In this document: positions 39,201-48,792 of the stretch, in pieces | Numbering within the stretch: position 1 is the first letter of the stretch | How the letters are laid out: every line of letters starts with the position of its first letter | NCBI RefSeq assembly: GCF_000328475.2 | Contig: NC_026478.1 | Span: forward strand, 1,240,001 to 1,304,000 | DNA length: 64,000 nt | Direction of reading: 5' to 3' | Origin: Mycosarcoma maydis | Taxonomy: Eukaryota; Basidiomycota; Ustilaginomycetes; Ustilaginales | Translations under genes and position numbers: made by a program | Notes under the pieces: generated by a model | Told to the model about the DNA's origin: nothing | The model's database searches: none | The model's input: the letters and a program-made list of their open reading frames with translations, nothing else

Positions 39201-41675
39201 AAGGGTGGCGCGTCTAAGCACGATGGTGCGGTCCCTGTTGGCCTCATTCAGCGGTACAGCCGTCTGGTCGCTGCAATTCTTGATGACCCATTCTGGCACC
39301 TCGTCCTCTTGCAGGAAAGAGTTGATACGATCCAATGAGACCTTTGCCTGGAAGATCATGTTGATGATCATGGGGAGAACGGACAAGGGGTTCCTGAGCA
39401 TGCCGAACAGCGCAATGGCGGTAAAACCGGTCGCAACGTCTAGCGTCTTGCCTTCGATCACAGTGTAGGAGGCAAAGGCGGAGATGGTGAAGAGGACGGG
39501 GGTTAATGCGAAGGACGCCATCAAGCCTGATGTGATCCATGTGCCGCGGAAGAGCCACTTCATCTCTTCACGTCTTGCTTGTAAGACGCGCTCTGACCAT
39601 CCTCGTTCCCATGCAAAGAACTTGATGAATCGAATGGAAGTGATAAGCTCGTTGAGCACATTGATGCGCTTGTCTCTGGCTTTGAGGATCTTTTTGTTGT
39701 TGTTGAAGGACAGCTTTGTAAAGAACTGCTGCGTTGGCATGATTATCAAGGCGGGCCCAATACCGACAAAGGCGGACCAGCCAAGAAGCTTGTACAAGAA
39801 GACGGTGGCGATGGATAGCTCCATAGGAGCAGCATAGCCCATATAGAGTGCGGTAACGGTGGACGCGATCGTGTTGGTGTCCGTGGACATGAGATTGACC
39901 ACTTTTCCAACGCTTGCTGCACTCCTGTGGTCGTCGTCGTCTTTGCCCTGCTTTTGTTTCTGATCCTTTCCTTTATCAGATTTTCCGGGGAGATCAGTAG
40001 TGTCGGTGGAGGAAACACTCTGAAGGGATCCGGAGACGTCTCTGCGTCGCAAGGCTTTGTCATAGATAGCCAGGGTAAGCTCCGACTTGATACGCACGCT
40101 GGCGCGGCGGCTATAGTAAAGGTGCTGAAGATCGGTCTGTGTCTTGATGACAGAGGCCAAGAGGGCGAGAAAGGCGAAGAGGAAGGCTCTCTTCTTAGCT
40201 GGGTCAACTGCATGGATTGCATAGAGAGTAGCAACGTGGGGCAGAGGAATCGTGTACCATGGAGTGGCTTGCTGATGCGGCGTAGTGAAAGACGCGGAAG
40301 TGAATGACACAGCAAAGAAAGAATTTGAACGAGCTACCGTTTGGGACGGAGCGACGCCTTGGAGAGCTTGTAGAATCTGTCTGAGGAAGAAAGGACTGGC
40401 ATAAGCCAAGACGTAAGAGATGATGCTGAGGATAAAGTCGAGTGCCAAGTCCCTCGAGTTCATCCAGAAGATCTGGCGAAAGATGTTTGGTTTCCTCTTT
40501 TCAGCTTCGGCAGCAGCTCTCTCACTCTCTAAAGGCGAAGAAATGGCGCTTGCTGCCTCTGCCTGCAGTTTGGCGTTTTGGTACTTGTCCTCGTCGTGCT
40601 GTTGGACTCGACGCATGTTTTTGAGTAGAACCTCGGATTTGGACAGTTTGCTGAGTTGCGAGACGTCCGTCTCCTCGAGTGGTCGTGTCAAGGCAGTGTT
40701 GATGATGGGATTAACCCAGGAGAAGCTGACCCACTGCCACAAGGTGCAATAGTCCTCGAGGGGCGGGGGGTAACCGTTTCTATCATGTTGCGGGTTCGTA
40801 TCGTAAACTTGAAGGGGTAGATTCATGATGAGGGATATACCGAGCAGCGTCAAGAGCGATGACAGGAATCCGAAAATGGGCACGAGCAGCCGGATGCCAT
40901 GTGCAGGACTGAGTGAAGGGTGCGGAACGCTGAGGAGCGAGTGGTATCCAATCACGCTCGAGCCAGCAATTTGGAGTACGTAGAAAACGAGCAGCGGGTA
41001 GGGTGGGGTCGGGGAAGGGAAAAAGAAGGACGAGGCGGTTGCATACGTCCAGCCAAAAGTCTGAAGCGTGGCGGCTAGCTGCAAACCACTGGCAGTCTGG
41101 AAGCCGGCCTCTGAGCCGATGTGGTCAGCAACATGGCTGCTGAGAAGGCATACGACGATTGCAGCGGTCCAAGCAAGCAGATGGGAAAGATTGATGATGA
41201 AGAGGCCGAGTCGGACCATCGTAGGCTGCTTGGGTGATTCAGCGTCGGACAAGACGCCGGTGTCTGGTGACGGCGCTCGGACGCCGAGGAGAGGTGACGT
41301 CTCTGTGTGTTCGACATTGTGTTGGAGCTCTTCGCGTGTGCGGGTGAATTGTGCTGCGGAGCCATACGCCTTTGCAGCTAGGCCAGCTGAGCTGATGGCG
41401 GGCTCAGTAGCGGAAGAAGGCACGCGACTGTCGTGTTGACGTACTTTGGCTTGTTCGCGATCGTACTCGTGAACATCTTCAGGGGTAACAAAGGAAGCAA
41501 AGACCCTGGAAAAGAATGAGGTCGAGGAAGTGAGTGATTTTGGCCAACTATGCGCTACCAGAACAGCAATCACTAAAGCGGCTGGAAGGTAGGCGTCAAA
41601 AACGAGCGACAGTGATGTGTACGACACGGGACACGACACAGTTTGATGGTCAATGATCGTTTGGTGATGGTGCAT
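36222..41675 (-). CDS. ABCC-type (MRP/YOR1-like) ABC transporter, full length
   Basis: A 1817-residue protein from ATG 41675. Several hydrophobic helices form an N-terminal extension (about residues 20-330, TMD0-like), followed by TMD1 (about 420-790). NBD1 has Walker A GPTGSGKSS near residue 895, LSGGQ near 995 and Walker B VLLLDDVLAAVD. TMD2 (about 1190-1460) is followed by NBD2 with Walker A GRTGSGKST near 1552, a degenerate signature FSQGQ near 1700 and IIFMDEATASVD. The Asp in place of the catalytic Glu in NBD1 is the usual asymmetry of the ABCC class. Such pumps export conjugates and drugs across the plasma or vacuolar membrane. The linker after NBD1 contains low-complexity Ala/Asp/Thr runs, and a Lys/Asp-rich insert (KSDKGKDQKQKQGKDDDD) interrupts TMD1. 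No intron is needed. Confidence 0.93.
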   Translation of the reverse strand: MHHHQTIIDHQTVSCPVSYTSLSLVFDAYLPAALVIAVLVAHSWPKSLTSSTSFFSRVFASFVTPEDVHEYDREQAKVRQHDSRVPSSATEPAISSAGLAAKAYGSAAQFTRTREELQHNVEHTETSPLLGVRAPSPDTGVLSDAESPKQPTMVRLGLFIINLSHLLAWTAAIVVCLLSSHVADHIGSEAGFQTASGLQLAATLQTFGWTYATASSFFFPSPTPPYPLLVFYVLQIAGSSVIGYHSLLSVPHPSLSPAHGIRLLVPIFGFLSSLLTLLGISLIMNLPLQVYDTNPQHDRNGYPPPLEDYCTLWQWVSFSWVNPIINTALTRPLEETDVSQLSKLSKSEVLLKNMRRVQQHDEDKYQNAKLQAEAASAISSPLESERAAAEAEKRKPNIFRQIFWMNSRDLALDFILSIISYVLAYASPFFLRQILQALQGVAPSQTVARSNSFFAVSFTSASFTTPHQQATPWYTIPLPHVATLYAIHAVDPAKKRAFLFAFLALLASVIKTQTDLQHLYYSRRASVRIKSELTLAIYDKALRRRDVSGSLQSVSSTDTTDLPGKSDKGKDQKQKQGKDDDDHRSAASVGKVVNLMSTDTNTIASTVTALYMGYAAPMELSIATVFLYKLLGWSAFVGIGPALIIMPTQQFFTKLSFNNNKKILKARDKRINVLNELITSIRFIKFFAWERGWSERVLQARREEMKWLFRGTWITSGLMASFALTPVLFTISAFASYTVIEGKTLDVATGFTAIALFGMLRNPLSVLPMIINMIFQAKVSLDRINSFLQEDEVPEWVIKNCSDQTAVPLNEANRDRTIVLRRATLRWQAPKPSDEKKATPKPSIWARLKFWKREEVPTISSPGVEGDHISEEPAPFHLIDLDFRPPAGKMTLVCGPTGSGKSSLLSAILGEMELLEGTVTLPKRPLQLLSGGVSYCSQTAWLETMSIRDNIIFGQYFDQERYDKVLECCCLKPDLKTFPDGDETEIGENGVSLSGGQKARVALARAVYSRSPVLLLDDVLAAVDSHTARKLVDDCLCGDLVRDRTVVLATHHVETVLPYVAHVTMLDGGRIRASGSPADLKAEGLLSMLVSDSTNTSDPNAKGKQAATDLLIEDAAKDAAVEAQTKAHAEAAADADPKSPQDTTAAAAAPGTRSGSGKGKLMTAESKSTGRVKSEIYTAYLSAFGWFPIAMVVSSIAVSRSSDVLEKYWLSFWGNAYEHPAEQGRLDWFPNPSVNAAPYLLVYTGILLTWLVFGNMSMLISGRWGVVAGNKLFTRMLHTVVRSPTRFFDQTPTGRILNRFTKDIETVDNTLSGNIRMLVLFTTASLLAIASMVVTVPSFVPFLVLLTYAYYRTAASYIAAARDLRRLESVTNSPIFQSFSEVLNGVGTVRAYGAQERFLQTLHHRLDAAQSCNNLYWMANRWLLLRFDLMGAFTVFGASVLALAGGIEAGWAGIAITNAQMFTLAQYWLCRVWSGFEMDLNSVERICEYFNLSQEAPAVVDGHRPPPSWPSKVNSRGIQVKNLVLKYAQNLDPVLRGVDFEIGAGEKVGLVGRTGSGKSTLALAFFRFVEFHEGSIVIDGVDISHIGLEDLRSRLTIIPQDPVLFSGTIRENLDPFNERTDEECILALRRVNLKTSPVHTAAPSAIPSRAASIHENGTENNASSSSSTAVNSVLPVEHGTGTTVFTLDLNVSEGGSNFSQGQRQLISMARALLRSTSIIFMDEATASVDFETDAQIQKTLRSPLDADANHKTTIITIAHRLKTIIDYDRILVMDKGRIAENGSPAALLERKGIFYEMCRKTGEYEELELLARNAASS

Positions 41676-43145
41676 GATGTTTGCGAGCCATATCCTCTAG
41701 AACAAAGATGGGGGGGATCAAGGTGCTTGATGATGGAACCAAGCGTACGTATATATGATGGTAGCCTGAGAAGTGCTGCTGCGACCATCATGTGTTCTTG
41801 TGACAGCTACGAGCTGAGCAAGGAAGGCTATGCAATCGTGATTCACCAAGGTCAGAAGAACACACAGCACAATCGTGAATTCGACTTTTATTCGTGATTA
41901 AAATCTTTGTGCTTGAATGCGTTTCCAACTTTTTCTCTCTCGGTCCAAGCTGCGCCGAGCATGTTGGACCCTGACCGTGCGTGTTGGGCTAGAGTTATAT
42001 TCTGTCTGGATTTGTGATTGTTGTGTGTTCAAATGCAGGGCGAATTCAGCAATGTTGTGGCCAAAGCAGCCTGACGACTGTGACACTCGCGGCGCCTTTT
42101 AATGCGACAGAGTGAGCTGCGGTGCTCTGGTTAGAAAGGTACAGTATGCTGTGTTTGACGTCCATAAAGCCGTGGAGTACGAAAATCGTGTTTACCGTGG
42201 CTTGGATTCCGGCGGAATGGCTGCAGGCGACCTTACCGATGCAAGCGTAAAGGTTTAGGCGCGCCTGCTCAGCCTTGGAGTCGTGAGTTACTCGTGATGG
42301 ATTCTGCCGAATTGACAAATAGGAACGGGTCGACAGCCCGCAGTGACACAACATGGCCTGCCTAGTCACACACAAGTTTCACGGTGGGGCGGTGTGATAG
42401 AGAGGCTTTGCAGTTCACCTACACCCTCCATGTATGGATGGGGATGCCTGATAGCGAAGCGCTTATCACACCAACCATCAACCAAGCCAGCGCATAATCA
42501 CGAATTGTGATTCGTGATTCGGAAGGCTCTCTTCCGTTTCGGCCGTCCAAGACGCAGGAGAAGCTCGCATACAGCCCATCAGCTCTTCGCGGACTTGCAC
42601 AAAGTCGGACGCGATCCCAACACGAAATTTTGGCTAGCGTCGTCTTCAAGTTCAACCTTTCGAGTCATGAGATGGACATGTCAATTGTCAATCGTGGACA
42701 CTCGTGACTCACTCCTCGATCGTCGAAGTGACGTTGCATTCATAAGAAAATATCCCAATTTCCACTGATATCTGCGGCCACAGAGACTTGAAAATACCGC
42801 ATCCCGTCCGATCTGCGCAGTCAAGCAAGTCGTCGCCTCGTCAGTACTGCGGTGGGGGACCACGCGGGAATCCGAGGTGCTGCAGTTCTTTTTGGTTTCC
42901 ATTTCACTGCCATCTTTTGTTGTCTTTACTCACACTCTACTCTCGTGACTGATAGCCATGTACGCTGGCACTCACGACTGCGTCAGCAAGGGTCTCAACT
43001 CGATCCGCAAAGTCTACGATTCAATGCTGTGCTCTTGCCGATCAATGACAGCGACGTCGACCACATGGTCGCAGCGTTGAGCAAGCTGTGAGAGAAATGC
43101 ATAAGTGGGTATATTGTGATTGAGAATGCATGGTCAGAGGCGAAG
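41676..43145. promoter_or_regulatory. Intergenic upstream of the ABC transporter
   Basis: 1.47 kb between the ABC transporter start and the 3' end of the FTS-like gene, both on the minus strand. It has a cluster of heptamer-type words (about 41835-41850, 41872-41900 and 42494-42522). Small open frames have no recognisable content. Confidence 0.45.
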
Positions 43146-43868
43146 CTAAACACTTGGTTCTCCCTCGTCCTCCTTCTCGTCACCAAAAATCTCTCCTCTC
43201 AACCTCGCCATCTCGTCATCATCCAGCTTCGTGAACAGGATTCCATTTGCATCATCAACCCTCGCCGCTCCTCTGCCCACCTTGCCTTCGACACTCCGCG
43301 GTTGGACGCGGTTCAAGCCGATGCTCGGATTCGGGAACCCACTTCCGCCACTGACATCATACAAGCTCGAAGGAGCTGTACTCAATGCTACCGACTGCAA
43401 TGCCAGCTTGTTGAACAGGCCTCGGTGACTTCTGAACATCCGCCATACTTCGGTATTCGCAACCGCTCGCTCTCTCAAGCCTTGCAGAAACTCTTCTGTG
43501 AAGACCTCTTTGACGAAATGTAGAACATGTGTGACAAAGTTGACCCTCGGTTTCCAGGCCTGGAAACGGGAGGCGAGAAGCAGTCGACCTGAATCAGGGT
43601 CTACGAGTGGATGTAAGAGCGTCGGTGGGAAATACACTTGTGGTGTTGAGGTCGGGTAGGTAGGCGGAAAGACAATGTCAAACCGAAAGATTCCGCCATG
43701 AAACGGGCCATTCGAGACAAAAATCACACAGTGCCAGAGGTGCGTATCGTCGTCATCGAGTTGGACGTATATCCCGAGAGGGCAGTTGGAGGCTAGGCAG
43801 AGTTGCGCATACTGGAACGAGATGTCTCGTTGCGCGAATTCGAGTTGGAGCTGTTGCCGTGACGGCAT
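43146..43868 (-). CDS. FTS/AKTIP-like inactive ubiquitin-conjugating-fold protein
   Basis: A 240-residue protein from ATG 43868; the frame opens three codons upstream at GTG. It has a UBC fold over about residues 8-150: FAQRDISFQYAQLCLASNCPLGIYVQLDD, LWHCVIFVSNGPFHGGIFRFDIVFPPTYPTSTPQVYF, HPLVDPDSGRLLL. Where active E2 enzymes have HPN...G.ICL, with the catalytic Cys, this protein has HPLVDPDSGRLLL (residues 86-98), so no thioester Cys is present. HPLVDP-SG is the signature of animal AKTIP/FTS. FTS binds Hook and FHIP proteins to form the FHF complex, which connects early endosomes to dynein; this transport is well studied in smut and other fungal hyphae. The C-terminus after residue 165 is divergent and charged. 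Confidence 0.85.
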   Translation of the reverse strand: MPSRQQLQLEFAQRDISFQYAQLCLASNCPLGIYVQLDDDDTHLWHCVIFVSNGPFHGGIFRFDIVFPPTYPTSTPQVYFPPTLLHPLVDPDSGRLLLASRFQAWKPRVNFVTHVLHFVKEVFTEEFLQGLRERAVANTEVWRMFRSHRGLFNKLALQSVALSTAPSSLYDVSGGSGFPNPSIGLNRVQPRSVEGKVGRGAARVDDANGILFTKLDDDEMARLRGEIFGDEKEDEGEPSV

Positions 43869-44259
43869 GGCTGTCACAAGCTCGGCGGCTCAGCGAGGCA
43901 GCTTCTGATCAACCAAGGCGCAGAACACCGCCAGTACTGTATTCAGCACAAGCTGAAAGCGTTGCGTCGCCTGTGCGTGTGCGAATGCCCGAATCGATAT
44001 AGAAATACGGGGTAGATCAGAAGTGCACGTCGTTCAGGACGCAACGTCGTGAGTTGTTGTTCTTTCACTTTTGCACGCGTGTGGCAACAACCGCGAAACA
44101 CTCCACATATCCGACTTCCGAGAATTTTGGCGAGTGAAAAGTGACACGCACAACTGAGCGTATTCGTCCTTGAACCCTCGTCCATCGTAACACGATCCAA
44201 GACGGACGTGCATCGTCAGTAAGCGTGAAGCTGGCAAGCTGGAAGCTCTCGCATCCAAG
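43869..44259. promoter_or_regulatory. Divergent promoter between FTS-like and CTK3-like genes
   Basis: 391 bp separating two start codons on opposite strands. No TATA box is visible and none of the ATTCACG tandem words occurs. Presumably it carries both housekeeping promoters. Confidence 0.55.
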
Positions 44260-45189
44260 ATGGATCCATTCCAAGTGCGACTGCGGTTCGTCTCAACGTT
44301 GCAACGAGTCAACGCATCGCTGCCCACCATTCAGAAGGCGCTATCGTTTATCGTGGAATATGGCGTGCCCATGCACCCTGAGCTCTGGGACTGTATTTTG
44401 GATGAGTTCAAAGACGGCTCGATCAACCGACGTATCAACCTGCTCTTCCTTGTCGATTCCGTCTTCACTGACGACACACTGTCGCCTACGATTCGGTGCT
44501 TATTCAAACAACACCTCGAACGCGATCTCTACACACTAGTCGACTTGGTCGTGCCTGAAAACCGCTGGGATGCCATCCTGAACCTGCCTGCTGTGGAAAA
44601 GATGATCTGCACTTGGAAAACGCGCCTGGTGGTCGATCGAAGTTTACTCCAAGACATCGAAACAATGCTTTGCGTCCGCAAATCAGCTCTCTATTCGCTC
44701 TCGCCAACTTCGAGGTCTGTCACACTCCTCCCGGCAAGTGACATCCAAAGACGCATCGAAGAAGATCGAGAACGACATAAACGTCTTCGTGAACGTTCCT
44801 GGATCCTTCCACCCACCGCTTTCTCGCACACATCTCTGTTCGGAATCAAACCGGAACAGTTGGATCCCACGTATCTGACGCGCAAACAGGACGCCTCCCC
44901 GTGCGAGAGAAGCGAGGACTCCGATGGTGACAAGATATGGACCACACAAGATTTGGATTTCAGCGCCATGTGGGACGAGACGAGCGATTTCAACGATGAT
45001 GATCAGGAAACAGTCAAAGAGGATGAAAAGCTGTTTTGGGCCAACCTGGCGCCGCCGCCACCGCCGCCACCACCGCCGTCTGTGGCGCTCCTCGAGAATA
45101 CACGCCGGAGAACAGCGGTGCTGCCAACTTCACAGCCTCTCCCACCAACAGCGCCTGCATCCATGCGATTAGCTCAGCGCTCGCAATGA
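44260..45189 (+). CDS. CTK3: CTD kinase I gamma subunit, Ctk3-like
   Basis: A 309-residue protein from ATG 44260. The N-terminus MDPFQVRLRFVSTLQRVNAS...LWDCILDEFKDGSINRRINLLFLVDSVF...LVDLVVPENRWDAILNLPAVEKMICTWKTRLVVD matches the CID-like N-terminal domain of fungal Ctk3 over about 130 residues. Ctk3 stabilises the Ctk1 kinase-Ctk2 cyclin pair, which phosphorylates Ser2 of the RNA polymerase II tail. An arginine-rich helix (IQRRIEEDRERHKRLRER) follows. The acidic C-terminal part carries a run of nine prolines encoded by CCG/CCA codons (about 45050-45078). It converges with VPS34, with 107 bp between stop codons. Confidence 0.85.
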   Translation: MDPFQVRLRFVSTLQRVNASLPTIQKALSFIVEYGVPMHPELWDCILDEFKDGSINRRINLLFLVDSVFTDDTLSPTIRCLFKQHLERDLYTLVDLVVPENRWDAILNLPAVEKMICTWKTRLVVDRSLLQDIETMLCVRKSALYSLSPTSRSVTLLPASDIQRRIEEDRERHKRLRERSWILPPTAFSHTSLFGIKPEQLDPTYLTRKQDASPCERSEDSDGDKIWTTQDLDFSAMWDETSDFNDDDQETVKEDEKLFWANLAPPPPPPPPPSVALLENTRRRTAVLPTSQPLPPTAPASMRLAQRSQ

Positions 45190-45296
45190 CATCTCTCGCC
45201 TCTCCGTTTCTCTTGCACACCTGTATTTGTACACATCCCCCTTCCCCCTTTTCTGCAATCTGGAATATTGCATGATATCCATTTCGCCGAACCTCG

Positions 45297-48224
45297 CTAC
45301 TGCCTGAAGTACTGCGCCATATCATGCAACCGGTCAAAGACGGTCGACAGATAGCTAGTCTCGTTTAGCAAGCCTTCGAACTCCTTGATGGCATCATCCT
45401 CGCTCAAGCCCAGCAGGAATTTGTCCTGTACCTTGAGCACCGCTTTGTCTGGTTCCAGTCTGATATCCGGGATGTTGGCGTCCACCATAAGTGCAACGAG
45501 GTTGAGAATTAAATTGGCGTTTTTGCGCAAATTCGTAAATGCTGTATAGCAAAAAGCTTTGAAGCGCGCATAGTGTGCCGAGGATGTGCCGCCCATGGCG
45601 TCAACCATCTCTTTGCAAACTTTGACAGGAGGTGGGAAAGGTTTAGGATCGCGACCTAGGATGTAGCCGAAATCGACATGGAAAAAGTGGCCGTCAGAAG
45701 AGAGCAGCAGGTTGTCAAGATGTCGATCGCCTACACCGAGCAAGTAGGTAACCACGCAGTAGCCCGCACACGACCGGATGAAGGTGTCGAACACCACTGC
45801 ATCCACGCCGTACGTAGACAGTGAGCTCGGTTGAGCATGGTGCGCGCGCAGAAAGTTGAGCAGCGATCCTTGATGTGCTGATAATATCGCTGCTATAGAC
45901 AGTGAGTCGACAAATTGGACCATCCCATCTACACTACCTGTTGCGAGCACCCGATACGGTGTCATCTTGAGGTCCAGATTTTCATTTCGCAACAGTCGAT
46001 CCATCAACGAGAACAGTTGAATCACTAGCTGGTCCTGTCGCAAATCGTCGCCGTTCTTGAATATGAGCGTATAATGTCCCGCGCCGTCCACTTTCTTGTC
46101 CTCCGAGCTCTTCGCGTTGGAAGTGGTCAGCTCATCGATGATCAGAGATTCCTCCTCTTCATCTTCGAGCAAACTCGAAGTGATGCTGTCTGGCAATGTC
46201 TCGCTCCTGTCAGCCTCACCCACCGAGCTGTGCGTACTCCTTTCCGCAGTGGTAAACTCCAATCGAAGCGGAAAGAGGTTACTCTTGAAAATCGTGCTCT
46301 TCTCCGCGACGATCCCCGTCACTGACACCGAAGCATCAAGTGGAAGCATCAGGGGCGGATCAAACCGATGGAGGCCATTCTTAGGATCAGCTATCAGGGC
46401 GCGCAGCTTTTCGATCTTCTTCGGCCTAGCGTCTCGATTCGAACGCAACTCTTTCGCCCGCCGCGAGAGTGTCGCAAGTAGAGTCGCCTGTCTAGACAGC
46501 GTATCCCTCCTCTCTGCACCCGTTGGTAGCGAACCAAGTCTCTCCAAGAATCGCCGTTTCACCGCCTTGAACAGCGGTCCCGTTTTTGGGTCTTCGCATT
46601 CCACCTCGAGATACCAGTACAGGTCGTTGCCCAGAAGTGGATTGGACAAGCCTCGGCGAATGAGAAAGTCGGCGAGACCACTACTGTCTTTATCTGCTCC
46701 TCTGTCAGTAGTGAGCGAAGTGGAAGGAGAGCTGACTGAATGCAGAGGTACAGGCTGTCCCCGTCTGGCATCTTGATCCAAGTCTCCAACAGCTGAGCCT
46801 GTGAGACCTCCGGCAGCACGAGTCATTGGCTTGTCGAATTTGAGCGCCTGCACCAACTGCAACAAGTAGAGGATAAGCTCTTCATCTTCCGCTCGCTCTA
46901 GCTGGCGCACAGCGTATGATCGGACACGGGCATCTTTGAAGGTGGGCCCCAGGAGCTCCAGCGCATCGTCGAGCCCGGGCTCATTCCACATGGGTAGCAA
47001 CACTTCGGTTGCCTGTTTTGCTTCACCTTGGTCGGTCCATACAACAGACTTGAGAAACTTTGTGAGACCTTTAGGATCTCGTGTCAGGTAAAATCTGAAT
47101 GACCAGACGCGATCCATCTCGGCGGTCGTGAGCTCGCGCGTTGGCGGGTAGGACAGGATCTCGTTTAACTCGTCTCTGACCTCCGCTGATGGCTTGAGCT
47201 CACGATCGAGCGGACCTGATCGATGCGAACGCACAAGACGACGGTGTTTGGCCTCGACTGGGTTGGATCGGGCGATCTCTGGATCAAAGATGGTGAAGAG
47301 CGAGGCGGTGATTCTATTTGGATCAGCAGTCGAAAGCGCCGCTGCTGCTGCTGCCGCCGCCGCGGCAGCCGAAGTAGGGTTGCCAGATGCTATTGAGAGG
47401 CCATTTCCGGAGGCGCTCTGCGAGCTACCAATCTCGTTGGACGCGGGGAGGGATGCTCCAGGATTTGACCCACCAAGCTGGCCCGACAAGGTAGAGAGTC
47501 CATGTGGCGCGTCTGCATTTGGGAGGATACTTTCCGCCTCGCAATATACGATAGGCAGCTCAAACCTAGGTAGGTCGATGTACAGAAACAGCCGGTCGCT
47601 AGACTGACTTTCGGCTTGATACACCTTCTCAACCTGACGATACGCCATCTTGTCGAGCCAATCGACACGCGGAAGATCCCCGCGCTCGTGTCGCTTGATC
47701 AGTTTCTCCAGACGACCCATTTCGTCTTTCATCTCCCCCACTTTGCTGGGCGTAGCGCTCTCGATGCTTCCATCAGCCTTGACACCCTTCCATACGAACA
47801 ATCTGTGCTGCGCCGATTTGAGCGTACCCTTCTTGCCGAATAAGGGCAACGTCGTTCCACCAATGATGCGTGATGCGTTGCTCAAAGCTACTTCGTAGAT
47901 GGTAAAAGTGATCTGAGCGCCTAGAGGGAGGTCGCAGAGCTTGTAAGGTAGCGTGATCCATTCATTCCACTGATGATTGTTGCGGAATGGTTTATAGGCG
48001 GTCCTCACCGGTACGCTGAGCGGTTTGTTGTCCGAGTACAGTCGGCATTCGACAATCAAGTCTGGAAACTGGGATTGCTGAGAGCCCCAATGACGGCTTT
48101 CTGGTTTCTCGAGTAGCTGGGTGCGTGTGAGGCGGTCGAGCCTGCCTTGAAGCGACGAGATGCGAAAAGTAAGGTTGAGGTTCAAATCCGAAAGGCGGAC
48201 AAACGAGTAAAAGTCGCGGTCCAT
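45297..48224 (-). CDS. VPS34: Phosphatidylinositol 3-kinase Vps34
   Basis: A 975-residue protein from ATG 48224. The N-terminal C2 domain (VRLSDLNLNLTFRISSLQGR...) is followed by a PIK helical domain (about residues 350-540) and a PI3/4-kinase domain. The kinase domain shows FKNGDDLRQDQLVIQLFSLMDRLL, the catalytic loop GVGDRHLDNLL near residue 826, and HVDFGYILGRDPKPFPPP of the activation loop, specific to class III enzymes. It makes phosphatidylinositol 3-phosphate for autophagy and endosomal sorting together with Vps15. A low-complexity insert after the C2 domain contains an 11-residue alanine run (about 47336-47368) and Ser-rich stretches, making it about 100 residues longer than the yeast enzyme. 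The C-terminus YFRQ lies at the usual position. Confidence 0.95.
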   Translation of the reverse strand: MDRDFYSFVRLSDLNLNLTFRISSLQGRLDRLTRTQLLEKPESRHWGSQQSQFPDLIVECRLYSDNKPLSVPVRTAYKPFRNNHQWNEWITLPYKLCDLPLGAQITFTIYEVALSNASRIIGGTTLPLFGKKGTLKSAQHRLFVWKGVKADGSIESATPSKVGEMKDEMGRLEKLIKRHERGDLPRVDWLDKMAYRQVEKVYQAESQSSDRLFLYIDLPRFELPIVYCEAESILPNADAPHGLSTLSGQLGGSNPGASLPASNEIGSSQSASGNGLSIASGNPTSAAAAAAAAAAALSTADPNRITASLFTIFDPEIARSNPVEAKHRRLVRSHRSGPLDRELKPSAEVRDELNEILSYPPTRELTTAEMDRVWSFRFYLTRDPKGLTKFLKSVVWTDQGEAKQATEVLLPMWNEPGLDDALELLGPTFKDARVRSYAVRQLERAEDEELILYLLQLVQALKFDKPMTRAAGGLTGSAVGDLDQDARRGQPVPLHSVSSPSTSLTTDRGADKDSSGLADFLIRRGLSNPLLGNDLYWYLEVECEDPKTGPLFKAVKRRFLERLGSLPTGAERRDTLSRQATLLATLSRRAKELRSNRDARPKKIEKLRALIADPKNGLHRFDPPLMLPLDASVSVTGIVAEKSTIFKSNLFPLRLEFTTAERSTHSSVGEADRSETLPDSITSSLLEDEEEESLIIDELTTSNAKSSEDKKVDGAGHYTLIFKNGDDLRQDQLVIQLFSLMDRLLRNENLDLKMTPYRVLATGSVDGMVQFVDSLSIAAILSAHQGSLLNFLRAHHAQPSSLSTYGVDAVVFDTFIRSCAGYCVVTYLLGVGDRHLDNLLLSSDGHFFHVDFGYILGRDPKPFPPPVKVCKEMVDAMGGTSSAHYARFKAFCYTAFTNLRKNANLILNLVALMVDANIPDIRLEPDKAVLKVQDKFLLGLSEDDAIKEFEGLLNETSYLSTVFDRLHDMAQYFRQ

Positions 48225-48792
48225 GGTGCCTCGTTCACGTCTCTACGCTGAATATTCAATGACGAGGTCTGTGCTGTCTCTGCAGTTGCCATTAAAGGAA
48301 CCTGTCTCCTCTTGTCTAGAGGCTAACGCTCAAGTTGGTGAGTCGATGCAATCGAATAGAGGAGCGCGCTGCCTATCTAGCGAAAGTGGAGTGTTTGCAA
48401 GGATATTTTGTCACTTGGTAGTAAGAAGCGAAAGCATTTGCCATCCAGCGCTGAGCAGGCTCGGTCGAGTGAGATCGAAGGTGGTGGTGTAAAGCAAAAC
48501 TGATCAGCGTCCTCCTGCTACAAAATGAGCGTCTGTGCGCGCTGAAAGCCGCGTGTGTTGCTGCGCACGATTTTCAGGGTCCACTCATCCATAACGTTTT
48601 CCCAAAGACTCATTCACGATTTCACGCCAATCTCCAATCATGACTAGAACCCACAAATCACGACATGAGCTGTCATTCTGCTCGTACAGCAACGCCTAGA
48701 ACAATGAACTCTTCATTGACATCTTGAGTTGAGGTGATCCTGAGACGGCCAGATCTATCAAATTCAAGCAGGGTCGGTTGCAGCAGCGTACG
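48225..48792. promoter_or_regulatory. Intergenic, VPS34 promoter region
   Basis: 568 bp between the MCD4 stop and the VPS34 start, both on the minus strand. A CATTCACGATTTCACG word is at about 48611. Nothing else is recognisable. Confidence 0.45.
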
